A stretch of DNA of 64,000 bases from Bacteroidia bacterium (lineage in GTDB: Bacteria > Bacteroidota > Bacteroidia > Bacteroidales > CAJPTX01): positions 1 through 64,000 of the forward strand of contig CAJPTC010000006.1 of assembly GCA_905373475.1 (NCBI GenBank), in the 5' to 3' direction. Under the pieces are notes generated by a model that was not told the DNA's origin, ran no database searches, and saw only the letters and a program-made list of their open reading frames with translations. Position numbers and translations under genes: made by a program. Of this stretch, positions 56,705 through 64,000 are shown piece by piece; within the stretch, counting starts at the first letter, position 1; each line of letters opens with the position of its first letter.

Positions 56705-58933
56705 CTAGAAACTCTCGTAGTCTGCATCACTCGGAGTATCCATCGTCATATCTATCTGTACGCCAGGTTTCCGCCCATTCCCATTTTGGGGAGTACTTGG
56801 CACACTCGGAGGCGTCGGGCGTGGTGTAGGTTTGCTTGCCGTAGTTTTTTTCGTATTTGTACCAGTTGTAGGCGGCACTTGCTCAGTAGCTTGCGCAGCT
56901 CCATTCTGTGCTGCCTCTTCGCGAGCAGGAGGTTCGGGAACGATCTTAGGTGCAGGAATAGGAATTGGAGAAGGAGCTGGACTCTTTTTCTCCGCCGTTT
57001 GAGGCGTGGTCTTCGTTTGCACTGCTTTCTTTACAGCAGGTTTATCCACACTCACAGTCGTTTTGTTTGTAGTGGTTGTATGCAAAGGCGTATTCGTAGA
57101 TGCCACTGGTTTGGTAATGTTCGTACGCGGAACTGGAGCAGTCTTTGTTGCTGGAGTAGTGCGAGGTTCAGAATGTGCTGGTTTACTGGTTACAACGGAG
57201 CGCGTTTTACCCTCAATATGGAAATATGCCACCGCTTTTTGTACTTCCTCTGCAAGACGTGCCAGATTTTCAGCGTTAGTAGCCATACGATCGCTCGAAA
57301 CAGCATTTTCTTGCGATACATCGCTCAGCAATTGGATAGACTGATTCACCTGCTCAGCTCCATTACGCTGCTCTACACTTGCCACAGCCACTTCGCGCGA
57401 CAGCTGCACACTCCGTTCTACACGTGGCGCAACCTCTTCCAACGCTTTTTCAATAAGAGCCGAAGCTTGAACTGCAGAATTTACTAGGTTTACAACCTCA
57501 TTAGCAGCGCTTCCGCTACGCTCAGCCAACTTGCGAACCTCCGACGCAACCACAGCAAAACCTCGCCCATGTTCCCCAGCTCGTGCAGCTTCTACGGCAG
57601 CATTGAGAGCAAGAATATTGGTCTGACTCGCAATTTCGTTTACAACCCCAATTTTTTGTTCAATCTCATGAATAGCATTCTTGCTATCTGTACCGTGTGC
57701 TAATACCACCTTCAGAGCCTCAGACACATCCTGCGATACCTTCTCCGACTGTTGCGCGTTCTCAGCGTTCTGATCGATATTGGCCGTCATCTCTTCCATT
57801 GCACTCGATACCTCTTCTGACGACGAGGCTTGTGTACTTGCCCCCTGCGCAATGGCACGCGCCGTCTGATCCATATCTCGTCCTGCATTCAGTACACCAT
57901 CCACACTCTCGGCAACTATGCCTATAAGTTCTGCCATTTTCTCACGAAGGGCTACGATAGCACGTACCATACTCCCCGCCTCATCTTTCCGCTCGAGGTC
58001 GGAAGGACGTATCGTAGAATTCTTAGTTAAGTCGCCATTGCGCAACGACTCGAGCGTACCAACAATCGTATTGAAAATGATTGACATCTGATGCCCTATG
58101 TACCAAGCCAAGAAGAATATTACGGCAACCATTATTATCAGAATGCCGAATATAAAGATCATCGCTCCCCCTGAATAACGTGTAGTCGCTGCATCGAGTG
58201 CCGTATAGATTCGATTAAACCCAGTCTGAATCTGTACATAGTACTGCTGAGTCTCCGCCTGCTCCTCTAGCATCTTCTCGCCTACGGCAGACAAGAGTTG
58301 AATCTCACTTTCAACTTCCTTAAATAACGCTGTAGATTGTGCCCCAGAGCGTTCAACACTTCTCCGCACCTGTGCGAAGGTATGGGCTGCCTGCTCCAAC
58401 GTTTTCGGATCTGCGGTTGTTTGGAATTTTATCAATTGCTGTATACTACTAGAGACGTTGTAAGCCAGATTATTATCAACAGAAGCAAGTATGGCACGAA
58501 ACTCCGAACCACTCAGCTTCGCTTCCAGATCCAACACCCGCGTGTGCATCTCCTTACTGTACTCCATCTTTTGGCGTAGATGGTTGCAGAACTCTGTAAC
58601 GTTCGCAAGCGTCATATTGTAAAAATTCCGCCGTTCCTCGGTATCGGAAGTTAGCTCCTTGATACGCGGCAGAACTTCGTTCGTGGCACGCTCAAAATGT
58701 TGTGATAACTCTTCGGTATATTTTTCTTCGTGAGTTGCCGCATATTCCGTCGCACACTGTAAGGCATTAGCAATCTCTTCGTTTACCTGTGCCACTGTGT
58801 TATAAATCGGGAAATAATTTATAATCTGCTTTAGCTTCGCCAAGCCATAAATGATGAAAAGGGCAAAAAGACCTGATTCTAATATGGCTACGATTAATAA
58901 TCGATTGCCTAACTTGATGTCCCGGATCCTCAT
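56705..58933 (-). CDS. Methyl-accepting chemotaxis protein
   Basis: This 742-residue membrane chemoreceptor has an N-terminal transmembrane helix (about 12-32), a helical periplasmic sensor (about 35-250), a second helix (about 252-280), a HAMP region (about 282-340), and a canonical methyl-accepting hairpin tip [19 protein letters not shown], then [21 protein letters not shown]. After about 590 it has a long Pro/Thr/Lys-rich tail of about 150 residues with no recognisable domain. No CheA, CheW or flagellar gene is in the window. mqnE follows 15 bases downstream. The ligand is unknown. Confidence 0.9.
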   Translation of the reverse strand: MRIRDIKLGNRLLIVAILESGLFALFIIYGLAKLKQIINYFPIYNTVAQVNEEIANALQCATEYAATHEEKYTEELSQHFERATNEVLPRIKELTSDTEERRNFYNMTLANVTEFCNHLRQKMEYSKEMHTRVLDLEAKLSGSEFRAILASVDNNLAYNVSSSIQQLIKFQTTADPKTLEQAAHTFAQVRRSVERSGAQSTALFKEVESEIQLLSAVGEKMLEEQAETQQYYVQIQTGFNRIYTALDAATTRYSGGAMIFIFGILIIMVAVIFFLAWYIGHQMSIIFNTIVGTLESLRNGDLTKNSTIRPSDLERKDEAGSMVRAIVALREKMAELIGIVAESVDGVLNAGRDMDQTARAIAQGASTQASSSEEVSSAMEEMTANIDQNAENAQQSEKVSQDVSEALKVVLAHGTDSKNAIHEIEQKIGVVNEIASQTNILALNAAVEAARAGEHGRGFAVVASEVRKLAERSGSAANEVVNLVNSAVQASALIEKALEEVAPRVERSVQLSREVAVASVEQRNGAEQVNQSIQLLSDVSQENAVSSDRMATNAENLARLAEEVQKAVAYFHIEGKTRSVVTSKPAHSEPRTTPATKTAPVPRTNITKPVASTNTPLHTTTTNKTTVSVDKPAVKKAVQTKTTPQTAEKKSPAPSPIPIPAPKIVPEPPAREEAAQNGAAQATEQVPPTTGTNTKKTTASKPTPRPTPPSVPSTPQNGNGRKPGVQIDMTMDTPSDADYESF

Positions 58934-59030
58934 AATGTCGTTTTTAATTGTTTCGTCTAGAATTTCCGTAGCCCATCTCGAGACGCTACACTACAGTATA
59001 CACATCTAAACAAATTCTTGTTTCAATTTT

Positions 59031-59933
59031 TTAGACTAAAAGAGGCGGATATATACCTTGCTCTGTAAGTGACGCTAAACGTTGTTGCACAAAAATTTTA
59101 TCGGAAGGGTAGGTTACACCACACCATTGCGCATCAGAAGTAAGCACGCGGCACTGCTGCCCCATCTCCAAACAATGGCGCACCACGGTAGGGAGGTAAC
59201 ACTCCATTCCCACTTCCTTCCCATCAGCAAGAGCTGCAAAAAAAGCAGTAACAACCCCGGTTACACTTTGCATAAACAAGGGAGAAAATCCCCAACAATT
59301 CATAGAAACCACCGTATCGTCCTGTAACGTAACTTCTTCGCCACCACCGTTCTTGGCAACAATGGTAGTAGCATCACGCATTATGCTAGTGTGCTCCTCT
59401 ATGTTTGTTAACAGCCCATTTTTTACGGTACACACCCCGCGCGACACACTGCCCGACTCTGACAGAGTACGCGAAAGCGTATACCCTACCATGCAAATTG
59501 GAGTTGTGGCATCCAGAGTCGCCAAATTCTGCCCTAGCACATCAAAAGCTTCGCGACCATAGAAATCGTCAGCATTGATAACGGCAAAAGGTTGCGTAAC
59601 AACGTTGCGCGCGCACCACAGAGCATGCGCCGTACCCCAGGGCTTTACACGCCCTTTCACTGCATCGCAAACGTATGGTACGTCGTTGACCTCCTGATAA
59701 ACTAATTTGACAGGAATATGCCCCTTAAAACGCGAAAGGACGTGTTGTTTGAAGTCTTCCTCTATTGCCTTGCGGATAATGAATATTATCTCGTTGAAAC
59801 CAGCATGCAAAGCATCGAATACCGAGTATTCGAGAAGCGTTGCCCCTGTGGGTCCCAGCCCTTCAATTTGTTTTAATCCTCCGTAACGGCTTCCCATCCC
59901 TGCCGCAAGTACCACTAGTTGTGCTCCGTGCAT
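59031..59933 (-). CDS. NDP-sugar pyrophosphorylase-like nucleotidyltransferase
   Basis: The 300-residue protein starts AQLVVLAAGMGSRYGGLKQIEGLG, the nucleotide-binding signature of sugar-phosphate nucleotidyltransferases, followed by GPTGATLLEYSVFDA and the substrate-site PWGTAHALWCARNVV, and VINADDFYGREAF with the metal-binding aspartates (about 118-122). The product is a nucleotide sugar, most likely for surface polysaccharides or glycoproteins; which one cannot be told. It is minus strand, 47 bases downstream of the UPF0316 gene. Confidence 0.85.
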   Translation of the reverse strand: MHGAQLVVLAAGMGSRYGGLKQIEGLGPTGATLLEYSVFDALHAGFNEIIFIIRKAIEEDFKQHVLSRFKGHIPVKLVYQEVNDVPYVCDAVKGRVKPWGTAHALWCARNVVTQPFAVINADDFYGREAFDVLGQNLATLDATTPICMVGYTLSRTLSESGSVSRGVCTVKNGLLTNIEEHTSIMRDATTIVAKNGGGEEVTLQDDTVVSMNCWGFSPLFMQSVTGVVTAFFAALADGKEVGMECYLPTVVRHCLEMGQQCRVLTSDAQWCGVTYPSDKIFVQQRLASLTEQGIYPPLLV

Positions 59934-59980
59934 TGTTCCTTACCTCGCTTATTGTATAGAACTCTCCGTGTATTAGTGCC

Positions 59981-60565
59981 TTATTTCCCTTTTCTCCAGA
60001 AGCGCCACTTATGCATACTTTTTCTCTTCGTAGCGAAAATGCCCGAACTAGACGATTTCACATCTTCCACAGAGTAAAATATATTGGGATGCACTTGATG
60101 GATCAGCTCCTCAACACGCTTGACATCTTTGCGCAATGCCACACAGTAGAGCAAATGCACAGGTCCGTTAGCGCCACGCGCGTCGACAACCGTAGTACCA
60201 AATCCCGCACTGCGGAGCACCTCGCTCAGCTCGTCTCCATGTTTGGCTGTAATAATGCGTACCACTTGTGTACCCACTGCCAAACGATGTTCGATGGTAA
60301 GCCCTACATAGTTACCTACGGCAAAACCAAAAGCATACGCCAAATAGCAAACTATGTTGTTGGCATGTTGCATAATCTGACTTATTGCCACAATCCAGAT
60401 AAAGACCTCAAAGAAGCCCAAAAGCGGCGCCGCAAGTTTATTGCCACGCGCTACAAATACGATACGGATTGTACCGAACGTTACATCTGTAATGCGCGCA
60501 AGAATGATGAGAATAGGGAGTATCAGATACGTAAAATACTCACTGGCCATCAGACTTTCAAACAT
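59981..60565 (-). CDS. UPF0316-type membrane protein with DUF2179-like tail
   Basis: Starting at 60565 the product is 194 residues. Three N-terminal transmembrane segments (LILPILIILARITDVTFGTIRIVFVARGNK; about 12-115) match the UPF0316 family, and a C-terminal soluble domain (RIITAKHGDELSEVLR, GTTVVDARGANGPVHLLYCVALRKD) has the DUF2179 look. The frame extends to 60664, but that would cross the -7 element at 60593-60600 and lacks family homology. Function unknown; conserved in many bacteria. It lies divergent from the secreted-protein gene at 60618. Confidence 0.8.
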   Translation of the reverse strand: MFESLMASEYFTYLILPILIILARITDVTFGTIRIVFVARGNKLAAPLLGFFEVFIWIVAISQIMQHANNIVCYLAYAFGFAVGNYVGLTIEHRLAVGTQVVRIITAKHGDELSEVLRSAGFGTTVVDARGANGPVHLLYCVALRKDVKRVEELIHQVHPNIFYSVEDVKSSSSGIFATKRKSMHKWRFWRKGK

Positions 60566-60592
60566 CTCTTGTATACTTGTTTTGTTTCGTAA

Positions 60593-60600
60593 CAAAGGTA
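60593..60600 (-). promoter_or_regulatory. -7 promoter element of the UPF0316 gene
   Basis: Minus-strand TACCTTTG, 27 bases before the ATG at 60565. It excludes the longer open frame to 60664. Confidence 0.55.
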
Positions 60601-60617
60601 GAAATTTGACCAATAGA

Positions 60618-61502
60618 ATGATTAAGCCGCTGCGCTTGCTCCTAAACCTTCTCTGCATTTGCACGCTCTCCCTCTCCTATGCCGCCGACGCATCTTCTCC
60701 TACCGAGAAACTTATGGAGCTCTGGCATCGTTCGTCGCTTAACCTATACGACACGGCCTGCGGTACGCTCTTTCAACAAGAACTCGCACAGTTACTAGCA
60801 GCCCAAGGCACAATAGATTATGAACTTCCAGAGTTAGCGGGACTTTCCGACCTCCTTGCCCCCGACCGACGGCTACGCCTCATTACCTGGACTCATGAAC
60901 TCGCCTCGGAGGAGACGCTCTACAAGGGCATTGCTCTTTATCGCGATAGCCACGACTCGCTACGTATACTTCCGCTAAAAGACCGACAACTTCCTGTAAA
61001 ACAGGGATTCATTAACGAGCAATGGTTTAACCTCCCCTGTTCACTCAGCGAATGGATCGGCGCTGTATACTATGGCATACAACCCTTTGAATTTCAGGGA
61101 GTAAAAGCCTATCTCCTACTGGGAGTGGCAGGTCGCACACCACTCTGTACGCGCAAGGTGATAGAAACCATGTACATCGATGCGACAGACGAGCTGCAAA
61201 TTGGACTTCCATGTCTGGCCTACACAAATACGCGCATCTTTCAACGCATATTATATTCTTACAGCTCCCGAGTCGCTATGACCCTTCAACTGATAGAGAA
61301 AGGGAAAAAGGTACTTATAGACCATTTAGCCCCTTCCGCACCACAGTATAGCGGACTACCACAGTTCTACGGTCCCGACGGCTCGCAAGATGCTTTTATC
61401 TTCTCAAAAGAAGGCTATTGGCGACACGAAAACGATGTTCTGGTAACCGACCCCGTGGAACACTCTCCCACAAAGAAGCTCATCTACAACAAGGGGTACT
61501 AA
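60618..61502 (+). CDS. Exported protein of unknown function
   Basis: I do not recognise the family. The 294-residue product begins with a signal peptide (KPLRLLLNLLCICTLSLSYA, then ADASS). The mature part has no clear motif; it contains VKAYLLLGVAGRTPLCTRKVIETMY and ends near LVTDPVEHSPTKKLIYNKGY. Cysteines are few. Start ATG at 60618 is the natural signal-peptide start, 59 codons inside a longer open frame that overlaps the UPF0316 gene on the other strand. It is convergent with trkH. Confidence 0.75.
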   Translation: MIKPLRLLLNLLCICTLSLSYAADASSPTEKLMELWHRSSLNLYDTACGTLFQQELAQLLAAQGTIDYELPELAGLSDLLAPDRRLRLITWTHELASEETLYKGIALYRDSHDSLRILPLKDRQLPVKQGFINEQWFNLPCSLSEWIGAVYYGIQPFEFQGVKAYLLLGVAGRTPLCTRKVIETMYIDATDELQIGLPCLAYTNTRIFQRILYSYSSRVAMTLQLIEKGKKVLIDHLAPSAPQYSGLPQFYGPDGSQDAFIFSKEGYWRHENDVLVTDPVEHSPTKKLIYNKGY

Positions 61503-61590
61503 CGCATTGCACGACAGAGGTCATTTATGGCATGACACATCCTTGTATTCCTGATTATTCTCACCCTGCAATCGGTAAGCTATTATCAAG

Positions 61591-63051
61591 TTACTTCCAG
61601 CTGGACGGGAAGAAAATCAGGAGCAAACCGAAAATTTCTAGACGCCCAAGAAGCATCAGAAGCGTAGCGAAAACGCGTGAGATGTTAGTAAGGTAGGAAT
61701 ATGAGCCAAAAGAACTCATAGTGCCAATGGCAGGCCCAACGTTGCTCATCATAGAAAGCGAAGTGGTAAAACTCTCTCCGAGCGGTGCAGAAGTGGCACA
61801 GATATAGGCGGTCGCTACAGTTATAAGAGAAATATGCAGTATGATATAGAGCGCAGCATTTTTTGCTACTTGCTCGTCGATATGCAACTTGCCAACGTGG
61901 ATTGGAATTATAGCTTGCGGGTGCTGTTGTTTCAAAAAAATGGAGCGAACCGTTGCTACGACAATAGCAATACGATCTATCTTCATTCCTCCTGCAGTAG
62001 AACCTGAACATCCTCCCAAGAAAGAAAGAAGTATAAGTATCAAAAAAGTGAGTTGCGGCCACATAAGCGTTTCAACAGAGGCATACCCTGTAGTTGAAAT
62101 AACAGATGTGACCTGAAACGCAGCTGCACGTAGGGCAGTAGCTGCTGGAAGGTCGCTCTGGAATAACAGGGAAAGAAAAATAGCCAGTGTCGCGACAAGC
62201 ACTACCGAGCTGAATATACGGACAATAGGAGACTGAAATACGTTGCGCCAACGTGGCGTAAAAAGGCTAAAAAGCAACCCAAAATGCAAGCTGGCCATAA
62301 ACATCCCAAAAGTCAGAATCCACTCTGCAGCGGGATTATTGTATGCCGCAATGCTGGTATTAGTAACAGCAAACCCCCCTGTGGCTACTGTAGAAAACGC
62401 CAAATTTACGGCATCGAAAATAGGGATGTTTGCTAGGATTAAACACCCTGTAATAAGGATTATGAGTCCGAGGTAACTCGTTGCCATAACGCGAAGCATC
62501 TTTTTGTTACGGTACTTGAAGTCCTGCCGTGCAATAGACGAAACCTCAGAACGTGAGAGCGTCATCTGGGCACTACCCATACTCGGAAGCACGACAAGCG
62601 TAAAAACCACAACCCCCATCCCACCCAATAAATGGGTACACGAACGCCAAAAAAGTAGACTAGGCGGTAATGCTTCTACATCATCAAGAATTGTAGCGCC
62701 CGTTGTAGTAAAGCCCGAAACGGACTCAAACCATGCACCCGATAGGTTAAACTCTCCTCCCCACAGCACATACGGAATCATACCAAAAAAACACGCTGCA
62801 AGCCAACTAAATACGACAATGGCATATCCCTCACGGTTTGAAATAGTTGGCTCAGCTTTTACAAAAACAAAAGGGAAGATACCGACAAGCGTTGTTATGA
62901 GTACACTAAAAAGCAACGGAATCTGTCCCGAATCATTCTTGTAAACAGCCAGTATAAGACTCAGAAGCATAAAAAAAGCATTCTGTAGCACAATCAACCC
63001 CACATATCGCATCACAACATGGGGGCGGAATGTGTAAATCCCACCACGCAT
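61591..63051 (-). CDS. trkH: Potassium uptake channel subunit TrkH
   Basis: TrkH forms the K+ channel of the Trk system, gated by the cytoplasmic NAD-binding protein TrkA. The 486-residue product has four pore-loop units: GFTTTGATI (about 113), ATGGFAV (about 222), STTGYASVE (about 317) and MSNVGPAIG (about 433), plus GGCSGSTAGGMKIDR. Each glycine is at its filter position. trkA is not in the window. The gene starts 2 bases after the HAMP-only protein stop, so the two are translationally linked. Confidence 0.93.
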   Translation of the reverse strand: MRGGIYTFRPHVVMRYVGLIVLQNAFFMLLSLILAVYKNDSGQIPLLFSVLITTLVGIFPFVFVKAEPTISNREGYAIVVFSWLAACFFGMIPYVLWGGEFNLSGAWFESVSGFTTTGATILDDVEALPPSLLFWRSCTHLLGGMGVVVFTLVVLPSMGSAQMTLSRSEVSSIARQDFKYRNKKMLRVMATSYLGLIILITGCLILANIPIFDAVNLAFSTVATGGFAVTNTSIAAYNNPAAEWILTFGMFMASLHFGLLFSLFTPRWRNVFQSPIVRIFSSVVLVATLAIFLSLLFQSDLPAATALRAAAFQVTSVISTTGYASVETLMWPQLTFLILILLSFLGGCSGSTAGGMKIDRIAIVVATVRSIFLKQQHPQAIIPIHVGKLHIDEQVAKNAALYIILHISLITVATAYICATSAPLGESFTTSLSMMSNVGPAIGTMSSFGSYSYLTNISRVFATLLMLLGRLEIFGLLLIFFPSSWK

Positions 63052-63053
63052 CG

Positions 63054-63857
63054 CTATTGCTCCCTATTCTTTTCTTGAATAAGCCTATCTATCAGTTTAC
63101 GCAACTCGAGTATCTCATCATCGGCTGAAAGGGATACGCTATGATAGGTCTTAAACTTGAGGTAACGACGTATACTCTCGGCAATTTGCTTGATGGGTAC
63201 TACAAAGAAATGGTTTACGAGATAGGAAAACATAAGCATAAAAAGCAGCCCGACTATGATAACAATAACCCCAGGGCGTAAAGCCCGATACGGGGCATCC
63301 TTCAAAAAGGCTAATGCTTGATAGAGTCCTTTTTCGTTCAATTCTCGTACCCTAGCGAGATGTTGCAATAGTTCAGGGTGTGTATCTTCTACGACCGAGC
63401 TAATCGGCGATTGATGCTTTTCATAGATCTCTATGCGCTCTGATAATGCACGAAAATAAACCGTATAGACTTGGTATAGCGTATCTAATGCCTCTTTCTC
63501 GTTTGGGTGACGTACGTTCTGCTCGGCAAGTTCGTAGTTAGTCTCAAAATTTTCTTTTGCACGCGACAACAAACTATGCTCGTATGAGAACTCGTCACGC
63601 TTGTTGTTTTTCATAAACTCGCCAATACGATTCATATCACTGAGAGCCAACTCCATACTCTGACAGTACACTACACTGCGGTAACTATCGTCTAACAATG
63701 TATTGATATTCTGTGCCAGAAGTGCAATCTCGTGGCTCTCCAAAAAGGCATAGATTACCGAAACCGTGGCTAAAATGATAAAGCCAAAGGTCAATTTCCC
63801 ACGTATCCCTAGGCGAAACTTAAACCGTTCGCGCAACATTGATCGTAACCGTAGCAT
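63054..63857 (-). CDS. HAMP-domain membrane protein without an output domain
   Basis: The 267-residue protein has a transmembrane helix (about 21-42), a helical periplasmic four-helix-bundle-like sensor (about 45-205), a second helix (about 193-215) and a HAMP domain (about 215-265: VVPIKQIAESIRRY, SADDEILELRKLIDRLIQEK). It ends right after the second HAMP helix, with no kinase, methyl-accepting or cyclase domain. trkH starts 2 bases later. It may be a remnant of a two-component sensor or a HAMP-only coupler. The ATG at 63857 is 29 bases from a -7 element; the open frame to 63929 is too long. Confidence 0.8.
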   Translation of the reverse strand: MLRLRSMLRERFKFRLGIRGKLTFGFIILATVSVIYAFLESHEIALLAQNINTLLDDSYRSVVYCQSMELALSDMNRIGEFMKNNKRDEFSYEHSLLSRAKENFETNYELAEQNVRHPNEKEALDTLYQVYTVYFRALSERIEIYEKHQSPISSVVEDTHPELLQHLARVRELNEKGLYQALAFLKDAPYRALRPGVIVIIVGLLFMLMFSYLVNHFFVVPIKQIAESIRRYLKFKTYHSVSLSADDEILELRKLIDRLIQEKNREQ

Positions 63858-63886
63858 ATCCGCACTCCTTTCCCAATTGAGATCTG

Positions 63887-63894
63887 CAAAAGTA
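63887..63894 (-). promoter_or_regulatory. -7 promoter element of the HAMP protein/trkH operon
   Basis: Minus-strand TACTTTTG, 29 bases before the ATG at 63857. Confidence 0.55.
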
Positions 63895-64000
63895 CAAGTT
63901 GTACACGATTTGCTGGTCTTGAGTTGCATTGGTTCTACAATGTGATTTGTCGCAGGGAAGTTTGATAGTACCCGAAGCGCGAATTCTCGCTTTTGTATTG

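Noticed and set aside
56705..58933. Flagellar motility inferred from the chemoreceptor
   Set aside because: A single MCP gene does not show motility; no flagellar, che or pilus genes are in the window.
63930..64000. GAAGCG-CGAATTCT-CGCTTTT as a terminator at the window edge
   Set aside because: The stem is only about five base pairs and no gene ends nearby on the plus strand.

Overview
The window comes from a bacterium of the phylum Bacteroidota, most likely the order Bacteroidales. Three things point there. At least sixteen sites match the Bacteroidota-type -7 promoter element TAnnTTTG, most of them 20 to 50 bases upstream of a plausible start codon. There is a fused FeoA-FeoB transporter followed by a tiny Cys-rich FeoB-associated protein, an exbB/4-TM/exbD/exbD operon, a pyrG-yidC pair, and TPR proteins that carry either a SpoIIE phosphatase or an AraC-type DNA-binding tail. 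Genes are densely packed and mostly housekeeping. Genus cannot be fixed from the sequence alone.

Layout. 0-6.4 kb: MATE exporter, dapD (lysine/peptidoglycan precursor), then feoAB, the FeoB-associated peptide and truA. 6.6-10.3 kb: fabD, then folE, a UbiA-type prenyltransferase and a cation efflux protein. 10.4-13.8 kb (minus strand): NYN-nuclease/cold-shock fusion, waaA and a DNA polymerase III delta-prime-like subunit as one probable operon. 14-16.4 kb: exported C69 dipeptidase and a small one-motif phospholipase-D-like protein. 16.5-19.1 kb: ExbB/ExbD energy-transduction operon behind tRNA-Ser(GGA). 19.2-28.6 kb: ansA, a decayed outer-membrane receptor pseudogene, yidC, pyrG, a DUF349 protein, recA and a thioredoxin-like lipoprotein. 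28.9-34.7 kb (plus): metallo-beta-lactamase hydrolase, iron alcohol dehydrogenase, TPR-SpoIIE phosphatase and a secreted repeat protein. 34.8-41.1 kb: metK-arcA, a GNAT, pdxH and metG. 41.2-45.5 kb: MscS channel, a flavoprotein and a helix-hairpin-helix barrel protein. 45.6-47.7 kb: a type II restriction-modification pair with visibly AT-rich restriction gene. 47.8-55.5 kb: dsbD, rng and two divergent TPR-AraC regulators. 55.5-63.9 kb: mqnE with a chemoreceptor, a nucleotidyltransferase, a UPF0316 protein, a secreted unknown, and trkH with a HAMP-only membrane protein.

Functional links. MqnE together with the UbiA-type prenyltransferase suggests menaquinone synthesis by the futalosine route. 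FeoAB and the ExbB/D motor serve iron and TonB-dependent uptake. DapD, FabD, WaaA and YidC belong to envelope construction. The accessory interest lies in the restriction-modification locus, whose restriction gene lies between two near-identical 26-bp direct repeats, and in several sensor arrangements: divergent TPR-AraC paralogues around an inverted repeat, a phosphatase/secreted-repeat operon, a chemoreceptor in front of mqnE, and a HAMP-terminated membrane protein in front of trkH. No CRISPR array, insertion sequence or prophage was seen.
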